Source: an uncultured Bacteroidales bacterium (lineage in GTDB: Bacteria; Bacteroidota; Bacteroidia; Bacteroidales; UBA932). Taken from it: a stretch of DNA of 64,000 bases. The position numbers and the translations under genes were made by a program. Numbering within the stretch: the stretch's first letter is position 1; every line of letters begins with the position of its first letter. Below the pieces are notes generated by a model. The model was given only the letters and a program-made list of their open reading frames with translations, ran no database searches and had not been told where the DNA came from. The stretch spans positions 36,697-100,696 of the forward strand of contig ONEX01000009.1 in assembly GCA_900316955.1 (NCBI GenBank), read 5' to 3'. Shown piece by piece: positions 9,482 to 17,122 of the stretch.

Positions 9482-10284
9482 GGGGTTTGGGTAGGTTGGT
9501 CGATGGCCTTCAGGAGGCATTTCGCGGTTCGGCGCGGCTGGCCCGGGATGCCTTGGGCGATTTCGAGGAGGGATGCTCCAGCCTGCAGCAGCGAAAGGGC
9601 CTCCGCCGGTGACGTGATGGCCCCGGAACCGATGATAGGAAGGCGTTTTTGGGTGTATTCGGCGCAGAAACGGACCTTGTCCAGGCCGGGCGCGACGACG
9701 CCGTCGAAACCGGACATGAGGACGAAATCCAGGACCCGCCGCATCTGTTCCTCCTCGTGTCCGGGTGCGATCCGCAGGAGGACGGGCTTGTAACGCTCAT
9801 AACAGAGCCTCAGGCTGAGTACTTCGTCCAGGAGTTCGGTCCAGTCGGAGAAATCGTCCAGGGAGGAAAGGCCGCTCTCGCGGTTGATGTCGATGACAAA
9901 GAAGTCCGCAAAGTCGTACAGGAGCGAGAACTGGCGGATAATCCGCTGTTTCGCCTCTTCTTCCGTCGCTCCGTCCGCCCGGAGTTCCACCGCGGCGACG
10001 ATGGGGGTTTGCCGGGTCTGCAGACGCTCGGCAACGACCTGCAGGGGCGTGTCTCCGGGGATGAGGCCGGAGAAACTGAAGCCGAAACAGTCACAGACGT
10101 CCAGCAGTTCGTCCTGCCGTTCCAGCACCGGGGCGATTCCGACAGGATGGCGGAAATGGATGCCGAACAGGTCCCGGGCCAATGCCGGATGCTCCCGCCT
10201 GAATCTCAGGCGGTTCCAGAACAGGAATCCCGGAAGGCGGCGCTTCCAGAGCATCCCGCGGGCGCTTTGCTGCAGACTGGACAT
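9478..10284 (-). CDS. Degenerate dihydroorotate dehydrogenase-like (PyrD-like) TIM-barrel protein
   Basis: 268 residues, shorter than the 320-345 of class 2 PyrD. The overall frame is PyrD-like: PVLLRIAPGHEEE corresponds to the PVL.KIAPDL strand, SGFDGVVAPG to the DGVIATN strand, and LPIIGSGAITSPAEALSLLQAGASLLEIAQGI to the FMN phosphate site. But the FMN-contacting lysine motif (AGFDKN in the family) reads GIAPVLERQDE, and the substrate-binding Asn/Ser loop (NVSSPNTPG) is replaced by DINRESGLS. It probably lacks dihydroorotate dehydrogenase activity; whether it still binds flavin is unknown. Stop overlaps the cinA start. Confidence 0.6.
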   Translation of the reverse strand: MSSLQQSARGMLWKRRLPGFLFWNRLRFRREHPALARDLFGIHFRHPVGIAPVLERQDELLDVCDCFGFSFSGLIPGDTPLQVVAERLQTRQTPIVAAVELRADGATEEEAKQRIIRQFSLLYDFADFFVIDINRESGLSSLDDFSDWTELLDEVLSLRLCYERYKPVLLRIAPGHEEEQMRRVLDFVLMSGFDGVVAPGLDKVRFCAEYTQKRLPIIGSGAITSPAEALSLLQAGASLLEIAQGIPGQPRRTAKCLLKAIDQPTQTP

Positions 10285-10305
10285 GGGCTCTTTCGCTTCG
10301 TCCTA

Positions 10306-10338
10306 CAAAGATAATAAATCTTATTGGAACTCTTCAAA
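10306..10338 (-). promoter_or_regulatory. Promoter of the PyrD-like/cinA operon
   Basis: On the minus strand a -7 box TATCTTTG (10306-10313) is preceded by TTTG (10335-10338) with 21 bases between. It overlaps the 3' end of the XRE gene, and the start codon of the PyrD-like gene lies 21 bases downstream. Confidence 0.6.
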
Positions 10339-10632
10339 AGTGTTGTCGTCATAGAAGACGAGAATCTTGGAAACGCGGCGCGGCGCCTGCGCGGGCGCAA
10401 ATACGGGATTCTCGCCGGGCGTATCCTTGTACATCTTTCCTTTGCCGGTCAGGAGCCAGTCCATGCTGATCCGGGGATAATGCACGGCCATGGCTTCCAG
10501 GAAATCGAATCCCGGCTTGTTCCGGCCGGACAGGATATGGGAAATCCCGGCGCGGGCGACTCCGAGCGTGTCCGCCAGCTGCGCCTGCGAGATATTCTCC
10601 GCGTCCAGGAACTGTTGAAGGCGTTTGTCCAT
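10321..10632 (-). CDS. Small XRE-family helix-turn-helix regulator
   Basis: 103 residues from the ATG at 10632. The first 55 or so form a Cro/C1-type HTH: LQQFLDAENISQAQLADTLG is the first part, and ARAGISHILSGRNKPG the recognition helix and turn. The middle part (YPRISMDWLLTGKGKMYK) is the typical 'DWLLTGKG' continuation of chromosomal XRE regulators in Bacteroidetes. The tail is Pro-rich, then FYDDNTFEEF. A longer frame upstream reads through the promoter and is rejected. Likely autoregulated, see the palindrome at 10649. Confidence 0.88.
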   Translation of the reverse strand: MDKRLQQFLDAENISQAQLADTLGVARAGISHILSGRNKPGFDFLEAMAVHYPRISMDWLLTGKGKMYKDTPGENPVFAPAQAPRRVSKILVFYDDNTFEEFQ

Positions 10633-10648
10633 GGTAAAATCCTTAGGT

Positions 10649-10683
10649 GTTACAAAAGTAACGAATCTAAAGTAAAAATACAA
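10649..10683 (-). promoter_or_regulatory. XRE gene promoter with overlapping palindromic operator
   Basis: The minus strand carries -7 TACTTTTG (10653-10660) and -33 TTG (10681-10683), 20 bases apart. The perfect palindrome GTTACAAAAGTAAC (10649-10662) covers the -7 box, about 17 bases upstream of the ATG. This is where a repressor would block its own promoter, so autoregulation by the encoded HTH protein is inferred. Confidence 0.65.
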
Positions 10684-11118
10684 GTTAAAAAATGGGGCCC
10701 TGATACAGGGGGCAGGGGAGGAAACAAGCTTGAAAACACTTAAAGCCTTTAATCCGTTAAATAAAATTAGGTCACTGATTTTGAGTTATATAATATATTA
10801 ATTATAACATATTTGTTTGAAAAACAGAGCCATGTGTGAGGCTGTTCAAAACTTTTACTCTATCATTATTTTAGGTAATTATATATAAGTTACTGAAAAT
10901 CAATGTATTTAATGAATATTAAAACAAGAATAACAATTGCTTATGTTAATAAATGTGCCCTGCGTTGATAACTGTGTGAAGAATCAAACGTGATTAACAT
11001 TTGTAAATAAGAAATGGAGCATTGGAAGGAACTCCGGACGGGTTCGGAAAGAACGTGACGCAGATTTCGGAATTCGTGGAGAATTGTGTAAATTCGCGCC
11101 AGAATTTGATTTGTGCGC
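10684..11118. other. AT-rich intergenic region, no gene seen
   Basis: About 435 bases, far richer in A/T than the flanking genes. It contains a partial palindrome GTTATA...TATAAC (10785-10808), stretches of TTAATAAATGTG and GATTAACATTTG, and no convincing reading frame or RNA fold. It lies between divergent genes (XRE on minus, queA on plus) so it must hold the queA promoter, but I do not see a clean TTTG-N19-TAnnTTTG pair there. TAAATTCG at about 11089 is the nearest approach to a -7 box. Confidence 0.5.
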
Positions 11119-12318
11119 ATGATACCTGAAATCCATATCGAGGATTACAACTATCCGCTTCCCGACGAGCGGATTGCGAAATATCCGCTTCCGGAGCGGG
11201 ATTCATCCAAACTGCTTCACTACGCGTCCGGACACGTGGATGAGTATGTTTTCCGCCAGCTGCCGGACCTCCTGCCCGAAAACGCCCTGATGGTCTTCAA
11301 CGACACGAAGGTCGTCCCGGCCCGCATGCATTTCCAGCGCGCGACCGGCGCCCATATCGAGATCTTCTGCCTGGAGCCCGTGAAACCGGTCGAATACGCG
11401 ACCGCCTTCGCGGCGACGGACACCTGCACCTGGAAATGCGTGATCGGCAACGCCAAGAAGTGGAAGGACGATGTCCTGACCCTGTTCCGGACTCCGGAAA
11501 CGCCGGATATGGGCCTGGAAGCGAGGCTGCTGAGCCGGGAAGGCCAGACCGGCATCGTGGAATTCCGGTGGACCGACGGGTCTCCGTTTTCCCGTGTCCT
11601 GGAGGTTTGCGGAACTGTCCCGATTCCGCCGTACCTGAACCGCGAATCCGAGAAGATCGACATCGAGCGCTACCAGACGCTGTATGCCCATATCCGCGGA
11701 TCGGTGGCGGCGCCGACGGCCGGCCTGCACTTCACGGAGGACGTCCTGGGACGGATCAAGGCCAAGGGGATTGACATGGAAACCGTCTGCCTCCATGTGG
11801 GCGCCGGCACTTTCCTGCCTGTCAAGAGCTCCCTGGTCTCCGAGCATCCGATGCATCGGGAGCCATTTGTAGTGAAACTTCAGCTATTGAAGGATATCTG
11901 CCGGATGGACAGGAAGTTGATTGCGGTTGGAACCACATCGGTCCGGACCCTGGAATCCCTCTATTACGTCGGGGTGAGCTGCCTCGAGAAAGGAGCCCCC
12001 GAGGATGTTCCGCAGTGGGCTCCGTATGAGCGGGAGTACCCGTACAGCACAAAGGAGGCCCTCGAAGGCATCATCACGTACCTGGAAGCGAACAACCTGA
12101 CGGAGCTCCAGATCGGCACCCGGATCATCATCGTCCCGGGCTTCCGGTTCCGCCTGGTGGACCTCATGGTCACGAATTTCCATCAGCCCGAGAGCACCCT
12201 CATCCTGCTGGTCTCCGCCTTCGTGGGCGGGGATTGGCGCACGATCTACGATTACGCGCTCGCGCACGGTTTCCGGTTCCTCAGCTACGGGGACAGCTCG
12301 CTGCTGGTCCGCGCTTGA
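11119..12318 (+). CDS. queA: S-adenosylmethionine:tRNA ribosyltransferase-isomerase
   Basis: QueA transfers and rearranges the ribosyl group of SAM onto 7-aminomethyl-7-deazaguanine in tRNA, giving epoxyqueuosine. The protein (about 399 residues) has the family's features: YPLPERDSSKLL and an early ALMVFNDTKVVPARM, then TVPIPPYLNR, AAPTAGLHFT, HVGAGTFLPV, and the C-terminal MVTNFHQPESTLILLVSAF. I prefer the ATG at 11119; a GTG two codons upstream is possible. No other queuosine genes are in the window. Confidence 0.95.
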   Translation: MIPEIHIEDYNYPLPDERIAKYPLPERDSSKLLHYASGHVDEYVFRQLPDLLPENALMVFNDTKVVPARMHFQRATGAHIEIFCLEPVKPVEYATAFAATDTCTWKCVIGNAKKWKDDVLTLFRTPETPDMGLEARLLSREGQTGIVEFRWTDGSPFSRVLEVCGTVPIPPYLNRESEKIDIERYQTLYAHIRGSVAAPTAGLHFTEDVLGRIKAKGIDMETVCLHVGAGTFLPVKSSLVSEHPMHREPFVVKLQLLKDICRMDRKLIAVGTTSVRTLESLYYVGVSCLEKGAPEDVPQWAPYEREYPYSTKEALEGIITYLEANNLTELQIGTRIIIVPGFRFRLVDLMVTNFHQPESTLILLVSAFVGGDWRTIYDYALAHGFRFLSYGDSSLLVRA

Positions 12319-12345
12319 TTAATTGGCTTTATTTCTGTACCTTTG
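12315..12345 (+). promoter_or_regulatory. Promoter of the acyltransferase gene
   Basis: -33 TTG at 12315-12317 and -7 TACCTTTG at 12338-12345, 20 bases apart. The start site would be near 12351, which places the ATG at 12367 in the transcript and rules out the in-frame codon at 12343. Confidence 0.75.
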
Positions 12346-12366
12346 CGTCGTACAAAACCGACCGCC

Positions 12367-13521
12367 ATGGATGAATTGAATCCCTTCGAGGACATTGCTC
12401 CCTATAACGACGAAGAAGCGGCTGCCGCCCTGTCCAAACTGGCCGAGCATCCCAATGTACCCTGGATTTCCAAGTACATCTTCTCCAACCAGCCCGAAAC
12501 CTATCTGCGGGACATCCTCCGCAGCATCAGCACCGTGGACGACTTCCAGAAGCTGGTGATGTCGAAAGCCACGGAATGGGTCATCGAGAAATCGGTCCAC
12601 AACTTCTCCTACGACGGCATCAACAAGCTGCAGGCCATCGACGGCAAGTTCCTGGCGATGTCCAACCACCGCGACATCATCCTGGACCCGGCCTTCACGC
12701 AGCTGATCCTGTTCCGGAACCAGATTCCCCTCACCGAGATCTGCGTGGGCGACAACCTCCTCAAGAGCAAGACGATCGAGCGCCTGATCCGTTCCAACCG
12801 GATGATCAAGGTCATCCGCGGCATTTCGGCCCGCGAACTCTACCTGTCTTCCCAGGTCCTGTCCAAGTATATCCGCGAGAGCATCACCACCGGCAAGAGT
12901 TCCGTCTGGATCGCCCAGCGGCAGGGAAGGACCAAGGACGGCATCGACATCACCGAACAGGGCCTCCTGAAGATGTTCGACATGAGCGGCACCAAGGATT
13001 TCGTGCAGAACTTCTTGGAACTGAACATCATCCCGCTCTCGATCTCCTACGAATACGAGCCCTGCGACATCCTGAAGGCCCGCGAAATCCTCATTTCCCG
13101 CACGCAGAAATACGTCAAGACGGAGAACGAGGACCTGCAGAGCATCATGCTGGGCATCAAGCAGTGGAAGGGCAACGTGCACCTGAACTTCGGCGACCCG
13201 CTCACCGAGGACGAGATCCGCGCGGCCTCCCTCTGCGACAAGAACGACCGCTACCAGCTCATCCGCCATGCCGTGGACGTCCGCGTCATCAACGGCTACA
13301 AGCTCTGGAATACGAACTACATCGCCTACGACCTGGCGAACCATACGTTCAAGTACGCGGACCGTTACTCCCACGAGGAAGCGGAAGCCTTCACGGAATT
13401 CACCGAGCACCAGCTCGACCAGGTGGAACCGACGCTGAACCGCGCGGAACTCCGCGACATCTTCCTCCGCATCTACGGCAATCCCGTGATGATGAAGGAG
13501 AAGTTCGAAGCGGAAGGATAG
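12367..13521 (+). CDS. Glycerol-phosphate/lysophospholipid acyltransferase family protein
   Basis: 384 residues. The PlsC-like catalytic motif is NHRDIILD at residues 100-107; here His and Asp are separated by five residues rather than the usual four, which is a feature worth noting. GKSSVWIAQRQGRTKDG corresponds to the later FPEGTRS-like substrate block in form. No clear transmembrane helix or signal peptide is seen. Bacteroidetes homologues are annotated as cytoplasmic 1-acylglycerol-3-phosphate acyltransferases. The exact acceptor is unknown. It has its own promoter and is followed by a repeat hairpin. Confidence 0.7.
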   Translation: MDELNPFEDIAPYNDEEAAAALSKLAEHPNVPWISKYIFSNQPETYLRDILRSISTVDDFQKLVMSKATEWVIEKSVHNFSYDGINKLQAIDGKFLAMSNHRDIILDPAFTQLILFRNQIPLTEICVGDNLLKSKTIERLIRSNRMIKVIRGISARELYLSSQVLSKYIRESITTGKSSVWIAQRQGRTKDGIDITEQGLLKMFDMSGTKDFVQNFLELNIIPLSISYEYEPCDILKAREILISRTQKYVKTENEDLQSIMLGIKQWKGNVHLNFGDPLTEDEIRAASLCDKNDRYQLIRHAVDVRVINGYKLWNTNYIAYDLANHTFKYADRYSHEEAEAFTEFTEHQLDQVEPTLNRAELRDIFLRIYGNPVMMKEKFEAEG

Positions 13522-13614
13522 ATTTCTCGACTGCGCTCGAAATGACAAAGGTCGACCCGGGAAGGGCCGACCTTTGTTGTCATTCTGAGGAGGTCGCAGA
13601 CCGACGTGAGAATC
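13521..13614. repeat. Dispersed palindromic repeat acting as a bidirectional hairpin
   Basis: The left arm starts GATTTCTCGACTGCGCTCGA and ends AATGACAAAGGTCG; the right arm is CGACCTTTGTTGTCATTCTGAG and ends GAGAATC. AAAGGTCG (13547-13554) pairs with CGACCTTT (13568-13575), and ATGACAA (13542-13548) with TTGTCAT (13577-13583). It fills the gap between the converging acyltransferase and mscS genes. The outer arms are the widely seen 'GATTCT...AATGACA / TGTCATTCTGA...GAATC' repeat of many bacterial genomes. Its right end runs into the mscS stop codon. Confidence 0.75.
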
Positions 13615-14555
13615 TAATTGTGTTTCAAGTGGATGTCCAGCTGCGGGAACGGGAAGGAGATATCCTGTTCCGGCAGCTCCGTATAGACGGCTTCGTTTAG
13701 CCAGTACGACACTTCGAAATAGTCGGACGACTTCACCCAGATCCGGATGAGGAATTCGACGGAACTGTCTTTCAGCGAGCTCAGCACGACCGTGGGATCC
13801 TGGGCCCCGGGTGTCGACCCGTCCAGGATCTTTTCCTGCGCCCCGATGATCCGCTGCAGCTTTTCCCGGACGGCCGCCGCGTCGCAACCGTAGGCGACAT
13901 CGACGGTCCGGTCGATCCGGCGGACGGGGTTCGCGCTGTAATTGTTGATGGTGCCGTTGGAGAGGGCGCCGTTGGGCAGGATGACGAGCTTGTTGTCCAT
14001 CGTCGTGATCTTCGTGCTGACGATGTTGATTTCCTTCACCGTGCCGGCGTATCCCTGCGCTTCGATGTAATCTCCCGCCTTGAAGGGCTTGAAAGCCAGC
14101 AGCATGATGCCGCCCGCGAAATTCTGGACGGTTCCGCTCATCGCCATGCCGATGGCCATTCCGCCGGCGGCCAGGAGGGCGGCGAGCGAGGTGGTGTTGA
14201 TGCCCAGGGTGCCGATCATCACCATGATGAGGAGGATCCACAGGACGGCGGTTACCAGGCTCTGGATGAAGGAAGTCAGGGTCGCATCGGTCCCGCGCCG
14301 CGTGAACGCCTTGGCTATCAGATGCTTGAACTTTCGGATGAGCCAGGCGCCGACGAGGTAGATTACCAGGGCGACCAGGACTTTGATGCCGAACTTGATG
14401 AAGGAGGTGACCATCTCCTCCACCAGTTCCTTGGGTGGCGTGTTCCGGAGGACCTCCATGATTTCCGCACCCTTGGTGGTCAGGGAATCGGCGGAGAACT
14501 TCTGGGCGATCTGCTCGGCTTCGGGGGTGACGGTCTGCAGGATATGGAAAAGCAT
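13614..14555 (-). CDS. Small-conductance mechanosensitive channel, MscS family
   Basis: 313 residues. Three N-terminal transmembrane helices are visible (around 45-70, 85-110 and 115-140), followed by the Gly/Ala-rich pore helix AALLAAGGMAIGMAMSGTVQNFAGGIM and the beta domain (GDYIEAQGYAGTVKEINIVSTKITTMDNKLVILPNG as separate strands), all typical of MscS. It opens under membrane tension to protect against hypo-osmotic shock. It is third in the rlmD, exchanger, mscS operon, three bases after the exchanger. Confidence 0.92.
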   Translation of the reverse strand: MLFHILQTVTPEAEQIAQKFSADSLTTKGAEIMEVLRNTPPKELVEEMVTSFIKFGIKVLVALVIYLVGAWLIRKFKHLIAKAFTRRGTDATLTSFIQSLVTAVLWILLIMVMIGTLGINTTSLAALLAAGGMAIGMAMSGTVQNFAGGIMLLAFKPFKAGDYIEAQGYAGTVKEINIVSTKITTMDNKLVILPNGALSNGTINNYSANPVRRIDRTVDVAYGCDAAAVREKLQRIIGAQEKILDGSTPGAQDPTVVLSSLKDSSVEFLIRIWVKSSDYFEVSYWLNEAVYTELPEQDISFPFPQLDIHLKHN

Positions 14556-14558
14556 AAG

Positions 14559-15515
14559 TTACAGGTTATAAATGAGATACGCCATATAGGCAGCCCAAAT
14601 GACCAGGAAAAGCCCGCCGTCCAGCCGGTCGATCTCCTTCTTGCGGCCGATGAATCCCGCGGTCAGGAGCACGAGGGCGCTCACGAGCAGGACGCCGAGG
14701 TCCACGTAGGTGATGTGGTCGAAGGACAGGGGAGAGATGAGGGCCGATCCGCCGAGGATCAGCAGGATGTTGAAGACGTTGGAACCGATGATGTTGCCGA
14801 GGGCGAGCTGGCCTTTCTTCTTGGCGGCGGCGACCACGCAGGTGGCCAGTTCCGGCATCGAGGTGCCGCCGGCCAGGATGGTGATGGCGATGAACTTGTC
14901 GCTGACCCCGAGGGCGTGGGCGAGTTCCGTCGCGTTGTTCACGAACAGCTTGCCGCCGAAGGCGAGCCCCGCGATGCCGGCCACGATGAGCAGGAGGCAC
15001 ATCCAGACGCTGCGCTGCTTGGCGGGGGAGTCTTCCTCGTCGGGCTTGTTCCCCTTGAAACTCAGGATCATATAGCCGATGAACAGGGCGATGAGGATGC
15101 CTCCGTCCCAGCGGCTCAGGCCGTTCGTGCCGATATGGAGGATCGTGTACTCCAGCCCCAGGAAGATCAGGAGCATCGTGGTCAGGATGTTCATCGGGAT
15201 GTCCCGCTTCCAGTTGGACGGGGTGATGGCCATCGGAAGGATGAGGGCCGTGACACCCAGGATCAGGAGGGTGTTCATGATGTTCGAGCCCACCACGTTG
15301 CCGATGGCGATATCGGCGTTGCCCTGGAAGGCGCCGATGAAACTGACGACCATCTCCGGGGCGGAAGTGCCCATCCCGACGATGGTGAGGCCGATGACGA
15401 ATTCGCTCAGACCGAAGCGCCGGGCGATGCCCGAGGCGCCGTCCACGAGCCAGTCCGCCCCGAATACGATGAGGGCGAGACCGCCGATAAGCAGAAGGAC
15501 TTGCAGCCAGATCAT
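14559..15515 (-). CDS. Calcium/sodium antiporter, CaCA (YrbG-like) family
   Basis: 318 residues, about ten transmembrane helices in two homologous halves. The two alpha-repeat motifs are present: VGMGTSAPEMVVSF near residue 50 and LAGGTSMPELATCV in the second half, each with the ion-binding acidic residue. GNVVGSNIMNTLLILG and GNIIGSNVFNILLILGG complete the repeats. It exchanges cations across the inner membrane. The ATG overlaps the rlmD stop (ATGA). Confidence 0.93.
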   Translation of the reverse strand: MIWLQVLLLIGGLALIVFGADWLVDGASGIARRFGLSEFVIGLTIVGMGTSAPEMVVSFIGAFQGNADIAIGNVVGSNIMNTLLILGVTALILPMAITPSNWKRDIPMNILTTMLLIFLGLEYTILHIGTNGLSRWDGGILIALFIGYMILSFKGNKPDEEDSPAKQRSVWMCLLLIVAGIAGLAFGGKLFVNNATELAHALGVSDKFIAITILAGGTSMPELATCVVAAAKKKGQLALGNIIGSNVFNILLILGGSALISPLSFDHITYVDLGVLLVSALVLLTAGFIGRKKEIDRLDGGLFLVIWAAYMAYLIYNL

Positions 15516-16924
15516 TTCTCTTTCCTTTTAAGCGCGCACACGTTCTCCACATGCATCGTGTGCGGGAACATATCGACGGGCTGGACCGCCGTAATCTCAT
15601 AGTCTTCGCAGAGGATGGCCAGGTCGCGGGCCTGGGAGGCCGGATTGCAGCTCACGTAGACCATCCGGTCGGGGGCCGCCTCCAGGATGACCTTCGCCAC
15701 GTCGGGGTGGATGCCTGCGCGGGGCGGGTCCAGGATGATGACGTCCGGGCGGCCGTGCTTGGCGATGAACTTCGCGTTCAGGACATCCTTCATATCGCCG
15801 GCGAAGAAGGCGCAGTTCGCGATGCCGTTCGCTTCCGCATTGGCCTTCGCGTCCTCGATGGCCTCGGGGACGTATTCGATACCGATGACCTTGGAAGCCT
15901 GGCGGGAAACGAACTGGGCGATGGTGCCGGTGCCGGTGTACAGGTCGTAGACGACTTCCTGGCCGGTGAGGGCGGCGAAGTCGCGCGCGACGCTGTACAG
16001 GCGGTATGCCTGCAGGGAGTTCGTCTGATAGAAGGATTTCGGGCCGATCTTGAAGCGGAGGCCTTCCATTTCCTCGTAGATGGCCTCGTCGCCCTTGTAC
16101 AGGATGGGGGACTGGTCGCCGATGGAATCGTTCAGCTTCTCGTTGATGACGTACCAGAGGGAGGTGATCTGCGGGAATTCGGCCGCCACGGCATCCAGGA
16201 GGGCGATTCTCTTCTCGGAATCCTCGTAGGCGAAGCACAGGATGAGCATCACCGCGCCGGCTTCCGTCGTCCGGACGAACATGTTGCGGAAATACCCCTC
16301 GTTGTTGCGGATATCGTAGAATTCGTAGCCGTTTTTGATGCAGAACTGCTTGATAAACAAGCGGATAGCGTTTGACGGTTCCGGCTGGAGCCAGCATTTG
16401 TGGATGTCCAGGACCTTGTCGAAGAACTTGCCCACATGGAATCCCAGGCCCATGCGGTCATTCTCGGGAATCGCATCCGGATCCTCGCCGCGGAGCACCC
16501 AGCGCTTGCTGGAAGCGCTGAATTCCAGCTTGTTACGATAAAATTGCGTACGTTGGGAGGGGAGTGTCGGGCGGATTTCCGGGACCTCCAGGTGGCCGAT
16601 TCGGACCAGTTGGTCGTACACTTGCTGCCGTTTGGCTTCCAGCTGCATCTCGTACGGCAGAGGCTGCCACCGGCAGCCGCCGCAGACGCCGAAATGCTCG
16701 CAGAACGCCTCGACGCGGTGCGGGGAAGGCTGGATCATCCGGGAGATGAAGCCCTCCATATAGTTTTTCTTCTTCCTGAACACCTGGATGTCCACGACGT
16801 CGCCGGGAACGGCGAAATCGACGAAGACGACCATCCCGTCCACATGCGTCAGCGCCTTGCCTTCGGCAGCGACGGCCTCGATGGTGACGTTCTCCAGTTT
16901 CAGGTCGACTTTTTTCTTGCTCAT
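15512..16924 (-). CDS. rlmD: 23S rRNA (uracil-5-)-methyltransferase, RlmD/RumA family
   Basis: 470 residues. An N-terminal TRAM domain (about 5-65) is followed by the iron-sulfur cysteines CEHFGVCGGCRW (about 77-88). The SAM domain carries YDLYTGTGTIAQ, ILDPPRAGIHP and the catalytic cysteine in VYVSCNP. It would use SAM and a transient covalent Cys-C6 adduct to make 5-methyluridine in 23S rRNA. Several Bacteroidetes paralogues exist, so the target position (U1939 in E. coli RlmD) is inferred. First gene of a three-gene minus-strand operon. Confidence 0.9.
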   Translation of the reverse strand: MSKKKVDLKLENVTIEAVAAEGKALTHVDGMVVFVDFAVPGDVVDIQVFRKKKNYMEGFISRMIQPSPHRVEAFCEHFGVCGGCRWQPLPYEMQLEAKRQQVYDQLVRIGHLEVPEIRPTLPSQRTQFYRNKLEFSASSKRWVLRGEDPDAIPENDRMGLGFHVGKFFDKVLDIHKCWLQPEPSNAIRLFIKQFCIKNGYEFYDIRNNEGYFRNMFVRTTEAGAVMLILCFAYEDSEKRIALLDAVAAEFPQITSLWYVINEKLNDSIGDQSPILYKGDEAIYEEMEGLRFKIGPKSFYQTNSLQAYRLYSVARDFAALTGQEVVYDLYTGTGTIAQFVSRQASKVIGIEYVPEAIEDAKANAEANGIANCAFFAGDMKDVLNAKFIAKHGRPDVIILDPPRAGIHPDVAKVILEAAPDRMVYVSCNPASQARDLAILCEDYEITAVQPVDMFPHTMHVENVCALKRKEK

Positions 16925-16946
16925 TATTCCTTTTTCTTACAACTTA

Positions 16947-16954
16947 CAAATATA
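16947..16954 (-). promoter_or_regulatory. -7 promoter box of the rlmD operon
   Basis: The minus strand reads TATATTTG here, 22 bases before the rlmD ATG. A weak TTTC lies 20 bases upstream in place of the -33 TTTG. Confidence 0.5.
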
Positions 16955-17084
16955 CTCAAAATTCACGCAATCCCGAAATCTACGTCTGCAGGGGACTTTT
17001 TCCTTTCTATTACTTAACATAATCTAAATTGTGTAACAAACGATAGGCGAGAGGCCCTACTGCGGTCAGTTTAAAATAAATGAC

Positions 17085-17092
17085 TATATTTG
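17085..17092 (+). promoter_or_regulatory. -7 promoter box of the GNAT-like gene
   Basis: TATATTTG on the plus strand. I do not see a matching TTTG about 19 bases upstream. Expected start of transcription is near 17098. Confidence 0.5.
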
Positions 17093-17122
17093 TACAATTA
17101 AAGATACGTGAAACTGAGACCT

